Made by a program: the position numbers and the translations under genes. A stretch of DNA of 64,000 bases from contig NC_017098.1 of the NCBI RefSeq assembly GCF_000242595.2, forward strand, positions 62,001-126,000, in the 5' to 3' direction. Positions 60,950 to 64,000 of the stretch are shown here, piece by piece. This stretch comes from Spirochaeta africana DSM 8902 (lineage in GTDB: Bacteria; Spirochaetota; Spirochaetia; DSM-27196; DSM-8902). The stretch's first letter is position 1. The number at the start of each line of letters is the position of its first letter. Under the pieces are notes generated by a model that saw only the letters and a program-made list of their open reading frames with translations, had not been told where the DNA came from and made no database searches.

Positions 60950-62931
60950 CAGACTGTCCTTTCGGCTCGTGGGCCGGTCAGTTCGGCAACCCGTGTATTC
61001 AGGGTTGTGTATTTCTTCAGTTCCTGTACATCCATCGGGATGCGATAGGTCCAGTTGAAATCATTCAGGGTTCCGGGCACGTTGATTCGTTCCAGACCCG
61101 GATCCTCTACCCGCAGTTCCGGATCCAGGACGAACAGATCCTGGATCTGGAACATACAGATCTGGGAATTGCACTCAAGCAGTCGCTGGTATACCCGCAT
61201 GGCGGTATCGGCAGTGAATTCACCCGGGCAGGGTTCCTGGAATCCGAGACTGTGCCAGAATCCTTCCTGTTCCCCTTCACGTTCCCACCATTCACGCATA
61301 GTGCTGGTATCATGTACCGAGGGTGTACAGACGCTCAGGGCCGGGTAGTCCTGCAGCGATACATACGGCTGTCCCGGCGCATTCCAGTCCCTGCTCCAGC
61401 GGGGGATGCGCAGGCTCAGGATGCCCAGCTCGCCCAGAACCTGGGGCACGCAGTCCGGAATAACCCCCAGATCCTCGGCACAGGTCAGCATCGGCACGGT
61501 TTGACTCATGAATGACAGCAGTCGTCGGCCGTTTTCGGCCCACATTGCTTCGGATCGATTGGCATGGGTCGCTACCAGGTGCTCAAAAGCACCCTTCTCG
61601 TGATCAGACAGGGCGTGGTAGCGGGAGCATTCCCGGAAGGTCCATGACGGGGCATAGATGCCATCTTCTACCTCGATCAGGGCTCGATCCTTGTACCAGG
61701 CACGCAGGACGCCGCGAATATTATCCGGAATATCCAGCTGATCAAAGAACTTTTCCCCGTGCACCTTGCGACTGAAGGTATACAGATCCTGGTCGAAGAT
61801 CTGTGAGAATACCCGGGATACGATCGCCTCATGGTATTCCCCCAGGGTGTCACGAATCTGTTCCCCCTGGATGTGCGGCTCGGCCAGCCAGCGGATTCGT
61901 GCATCATCCAGCCCGTGTCGGCGCAATTCCTCCTGGGCAATAAAGGCCGAAGGGAAGAAGTATCCCAGGGTGCCGAGGGTATTTGCCTCGGGGATGCTCC
62001 AGATGCGGAAAAATCCCAGCACGTGGTCGATCCGGTAAGCATGATAGAACTTGTCTGACTGCCGCAGGCGATCCTTCCACCAGCCATAATCCTGTTCTGC
62101 CAGGGTGTCCCAGTCATAGATGGGGAATCCCCAGTTCTGCCCATCTGCCGAGAACATATCCGGCGGTGCCCCGGCACGCAGGCGGGTTATAAAGATGTCA
62201 CGGTGAGCCCACACGTCAGCGCTGTCCTCGTTCATCAGGATGGGCAGGTCGCCCTTCAGAAACACATCCATCTCGTCCAGACGACCAACAACCTCGCGCA
62301 GCTGGTTCTCCAGGCGCCACTGCAGCCATGCGTGAAACATGTGCTCGCGCTGCAGTTTTTTCTCGCTCCAGCGCTTCTCGATATCCCCGGGTGCCGGCTC
62401 CTGGAAAGAGTCCCACTCTACCCAGCTGCGCTCCTGGTTTTCTGCCTTGAGCACCTTGAATACCGCGTATTCCTTTACCCAGTGGTTGGCGGCAATCCAG
62501 TCAGCCAGTGGTTTAGAGGACAGGATTGCGTCGGCATGCTCGGCGAAAATGGTGTTAACCAGCTCCATCTTGGTGGTGAGCGTCCCCTGATAGTCCATGC
62601 GCTCATGGGCATTCAGGGTTTTCTTTGCTCTGGTAATCTTTGATTTGACCTTTTTAGCGAGATCCGGCAGATCGCCAAGCTCTGGCAGATCCTGTACCCT
62701 CAGGTACATCGGATGCAGCGCAAAGGCGGTAAGCGCAAAATAGGGCGAACTCTGCGAGCCGGTATCGTTTATCGGCAACAGCTGGATAACCTCAAGGCCT
62801 GTCTGTTTGCACCATTCTGCCAGCGGCAGCAGATCGGCGAATTCTCCACAGCCAAGGCTTTCGGGGCTGCGCAGCGCGGAAACCGGCACCGCAACGCCGG
62901 TTAAGTTGTGGGTAAAACCTGGGAATTTCAT
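60949..62931 (-). CDS. malQ: 4-α-glucanotransferase (GH77, amylomaltase)
   Basis: A 660-residue GH77 enzyme that disproportionates maltodextrins. Signatures are LGCGEFADLLPLAEWC and IQLLPINDTGSQSSPYFALTAFALHP at the N-terminus, YRIDHVLGFFRIWSIP with the nucleophile Asp, CAEDLGVIPDCVPQVL with the acid/base Glu, and PSVHDTSTMREWW. AAGGAGGA lies before the ATG. It is the first gene of a two-gene operon with the GH13 enzyme (TGATG overlap). In the cytoplasm it would process glycogen or imported maltodextrin. Confidence 0.95.
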   Translation of the reverse strand: MKFPGFTHNLTGVAVPVSALRSPESLGCGEFADLLPLAEWCKQTGLEVIQLLPINDTGSQSSPYFALTAFALHPMYLRVQDLPELGDLPDLAKKVKSKITRAKKTLNAHERMDYQGTLTTKMELVNTIFAEHADAILSSKPLADWIAANHWVKEYAVFKVLKAENQERSWVEWDSFQEPAPGDIEKRWSEKKLQREHMFHAWLQWRLENQLREVVGRLDEMDVFLKGDLPILMNEDSADVWAHRDIFITRLRAGAPPDMFSADGQNWGFPIYDWDTLAEQDYGWWKDRLRQSDKFYHAYRIDHVLGFFRIWSIPEANTLGTLGYFFPSAFIAQEELRRHGLDDARIRWLAEPHIQGEQIRDTLGEYHEAIVSRVFSQIFDQDLYTFSRKVHGEKFFDQLDIPDNIRGVLRAWYKDRALIEVEDGIYAPSWTFRECSRYHALSDHEKGAFEHLVATHANRSEAMWAENGRRLLSFMSQTVPMLTCAEDLGVIPDCVPQVLGELGILSLRIPRWSRDWNAPGQPYVSLQDYPALSVCTPSVHDTSTMREWWEREGEQEGFWHSLGFQEPCPGEFTADTAMRVYQRLLECNSQICMFQIQDLFVLDPELRVEDPGLERINVPGTLNDFNWTYRIPMDVQELKKYTTLNTRVAELTGPRAERTV

Positions 62932-63010
62932 GAGAGTGAGTTCCTCCTTGCGTGATACTTCATTATAGGTGCATCGTCGGTCAATTGAAAAGGCATTCCT
63001 GCCCCGAAGC

Positions 63011-63649
63011 TCAGCCCAGGTGGTTCAGCATTGACTCTACGGCATGCAGTTCAGCCTCGGTGATGCGATGCTCACTGCCGGTAAAGGTGTGTAGCTCGGT
63101 TTTACAGCCGATCTGCTGCAGCCGGTTTACGGTTTCGTGTACACGCTCGATCGGAATATGCGGATCCAGTTCTGCGCAGCCCAGGTATACCGGAGTCCCG
63201 GCGGCTGATCCCGGGCTTGACCAAGTTGTGCCCGGCGGGCCGATCAGCCCCCCGGCAAGGCAGAAAACCCCGCCCAGTTGCTGCGGATTCCGGCTGAGGT
63301 ACTCGGCAGCCAGACAGGCGCCCTGGGAAAAACCGCCCAGAAACAGGCTGGTGCGCGGCAGACCGGCATCAAGCAGCTGTTGGACAAGCTCGTCCACCAC
63401 CGACAAAGCATCGTCCAGGTGGGGCTGATTCTGCTCCAGCGGGGCCAGAAAACGCTGGGGATACCAGGCGTTTCCGGCAGCCTGGGGTGCGACCACATGC
63501 AGATTATCGATACCGTCAAGGTAATTGACAATCTGCAGGATGTCGCGGGCGGTGCCGCCGCGGCCATGCAGCAGGATTACCGCGCCGTCGGCTTTCTGGA
63601 ACGGGACGCCGGCGGCCTCAGTCAGGAAGGGATGATGGGGACGATGCAT
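63011..63649 (-). CDS. Phospholipase/carboxylesterase-family α/β-hydrolase
   Basis: A 212-residue hydrolase of the Abhydrolase_2 (carboxylesterase/thioesterase) family. It has the oxyanion segment ILLHGRGGTARDIL, the nucleophile in FLGGFSQGACLAAEYL, the acid in CAELDPHIP, and the histidine in GSEHRITEAEL. It would hydrolyse short acyl esters or thioesters in the cytoplasm. AAGGAG lies five bases before the ATG. Divergent from the coiled-coil gene. Confidence 0.9.
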   Translation of the reverse strand: MHRPHHPFLTEAAGVPFQKADGAVILLHGRGGTARDILQIVNYLDGIDNLHVVAPQAAGNAWYPQRFLAPLEQNQPHLDDALSVVDELVQQLLDAGLPRTSLFLGGFSQGACLAAEYLSRNPQQLGGVFCLAGGLIGPPGTTWSSPGSAAGTPVYLGCAELDPHIPIERVHETVNRLQQIGCKTELHTFTGSEHRITEAELHAVESMLNHLG

Positions 63650-63673
63650 GAAGACTCCTTGTACACGTGCGAT

Positions 63674-63703
63674 TTGGCTTTCCGGTTGCCTGTGTAATAT
63701 ACT
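63674..63703 (+). promoter_or_regulatory. Promoter of the terminal coiled-coil gene
   Basis: TTGGCT, 18 bases, TATACT. A short leader with GAGGAGG precedes the ATG at 63721. Confidence 0.5.
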
Positions 63704-63720
63704 ATAACCGAGGAGGCTCT

Positions 63721-64000
63721 ATGGCAACGCGAGAGGAATTTATTCAGAAACTCAAAACAAAGCTTGATGACTGGAATGCCAACATTGACGAACTGGAAGC
63801 ACAGCTGCACAAGGTAGAGGAGGGCTCCCGCGAAAAGCTGCAGACACAGATTCAGGAGCTGAAGAAAAAGCGCGACGAGGCCCGCAGCGATCTGCACCGG
63901 GTTCAGTCTGCCAGTGCCGAGGCGTTCGAGGACATGCGTGACGGCCTGGAACTGGCCTGGGATTCGGTGAGCGAAGCATTCCGCTCGGCTTTACATCGGT
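63721..64000 (+). CDS. Coiled-coil protein, sll1863-like (partial)
   Basis: The first 93 codons of a gene that runs out of the window. The product is a charged, continuous coiled coil (MATREEFIQKLKTKLDDWNANI...) with a later LAWDSVSEAFRSALHR segment. This wording resembles the sll1863 family, linked by name to stress response. No signal peptide. GAGGAGG precedes the ATG. Function not established. Confidence 0.75.
   Translation, partial: MATREEFIQKLKTKLDDWNANIDELEAQLHKVEEGSREKLQTQIQELKKKRDEARSDLHRVQSASAEAFEDMRDGLELAWDSVSEAFRSALHR

Noticed and set aside
1-64000. tRNA, rRNA, riboswitch or other structured RNA genes
   Set aside because: No cloverleaf or conserved riboswitch core was seen in the intergenic stretches by eye; a covariance-model search would be needed to exclude them.

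Overview
This is a G+C-rich, gene-dense bacterial chromosome segment with no rRNA, tRNA or CRISPR. Double-membrane features (β-barrels, lipoproteins, an RND/TolC efflux set, a LolA-like protein), together with an NDH-2–DoxX fusion, a K+-type membrane pyrophosphatase, a DUF151+UVR nuclease and several proteins that look spirochaete-specific, suggest a free-living spirochaete of the Spirochaeta/Alkalispirochaeta kind. That assignment is inference from gene content; no marker gene is present.

Layout. Bases 1-13200 carry surface-polysaccharide genes: the tail of an ABC exporter ATPase, a β-helix lipoprotein, a double GT4 glycosyltransferase, a second GT4, UDP-glucuronate 4-epimerase, UDP-glucose dehydrogenase and a WecA-type initiating transferase. 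They are interrupted by an AT-rich RHH/PIN toxin-antitoxin pair and a nucleotidyltransferase with a stub partner. Two FtsX-type permeases, a LolA-like protein and a β-barrel (9048-15298) look like an outer-membrane export module without its ATPase. Bases 15400-22800 hold exported proteins of unknown role and a DUF4956/SdiA-regulated/CotH cluster. Next come the pyrophosphatase, an orphan AbiEi-like gene, two outer-membrane barrels, NDH-2–DoxX with a polyprenyl synthase, RlmE, a rhomboid protease, an acyl-CoA synthetase, LysA-type decarboxylase, a PTS IIA-like protein, PurSL/PurQ and a bifunctional nuclease (22900-43800). Bases 43900-49300 carry a DUF4015 protein, two convergent GT4 enzymes and an unknown protein. 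Bases 49400-57200 are a TetR-controlled RND efflux operon with an extra lipoprotein gene. The end holds a GH13/GH77 maltodextrin pair, a carboxylesterase and the start of a coiled-coil protein.

Window-wide signals beyond the genes. (1) About a dozen genes have a σ70-type promoter whose -10 box ends 5-9 bases before the start codon with no Shine-Dalgarno, so they appear to be leaderless; this also relocates several starts. (2) Two ~100-bp palindromic elements each lie just beyond the 3' end of an incomplete toxin-antitoxin module. (3) Conserved enzymes repeatedly carry Ala/Gly/Ser- or Arg-rich inserts. (4) An 18-bp tandem repeat lies between the divergent rlmE and rhomboid promoters and supplies bases of the rlmE -35 box. 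(5) A perfect 46-bp palindrome covers the expected start site of the efflux operon.

All 3' and 5' gaps between genes are under 300 bases. Those with visible content are listed.
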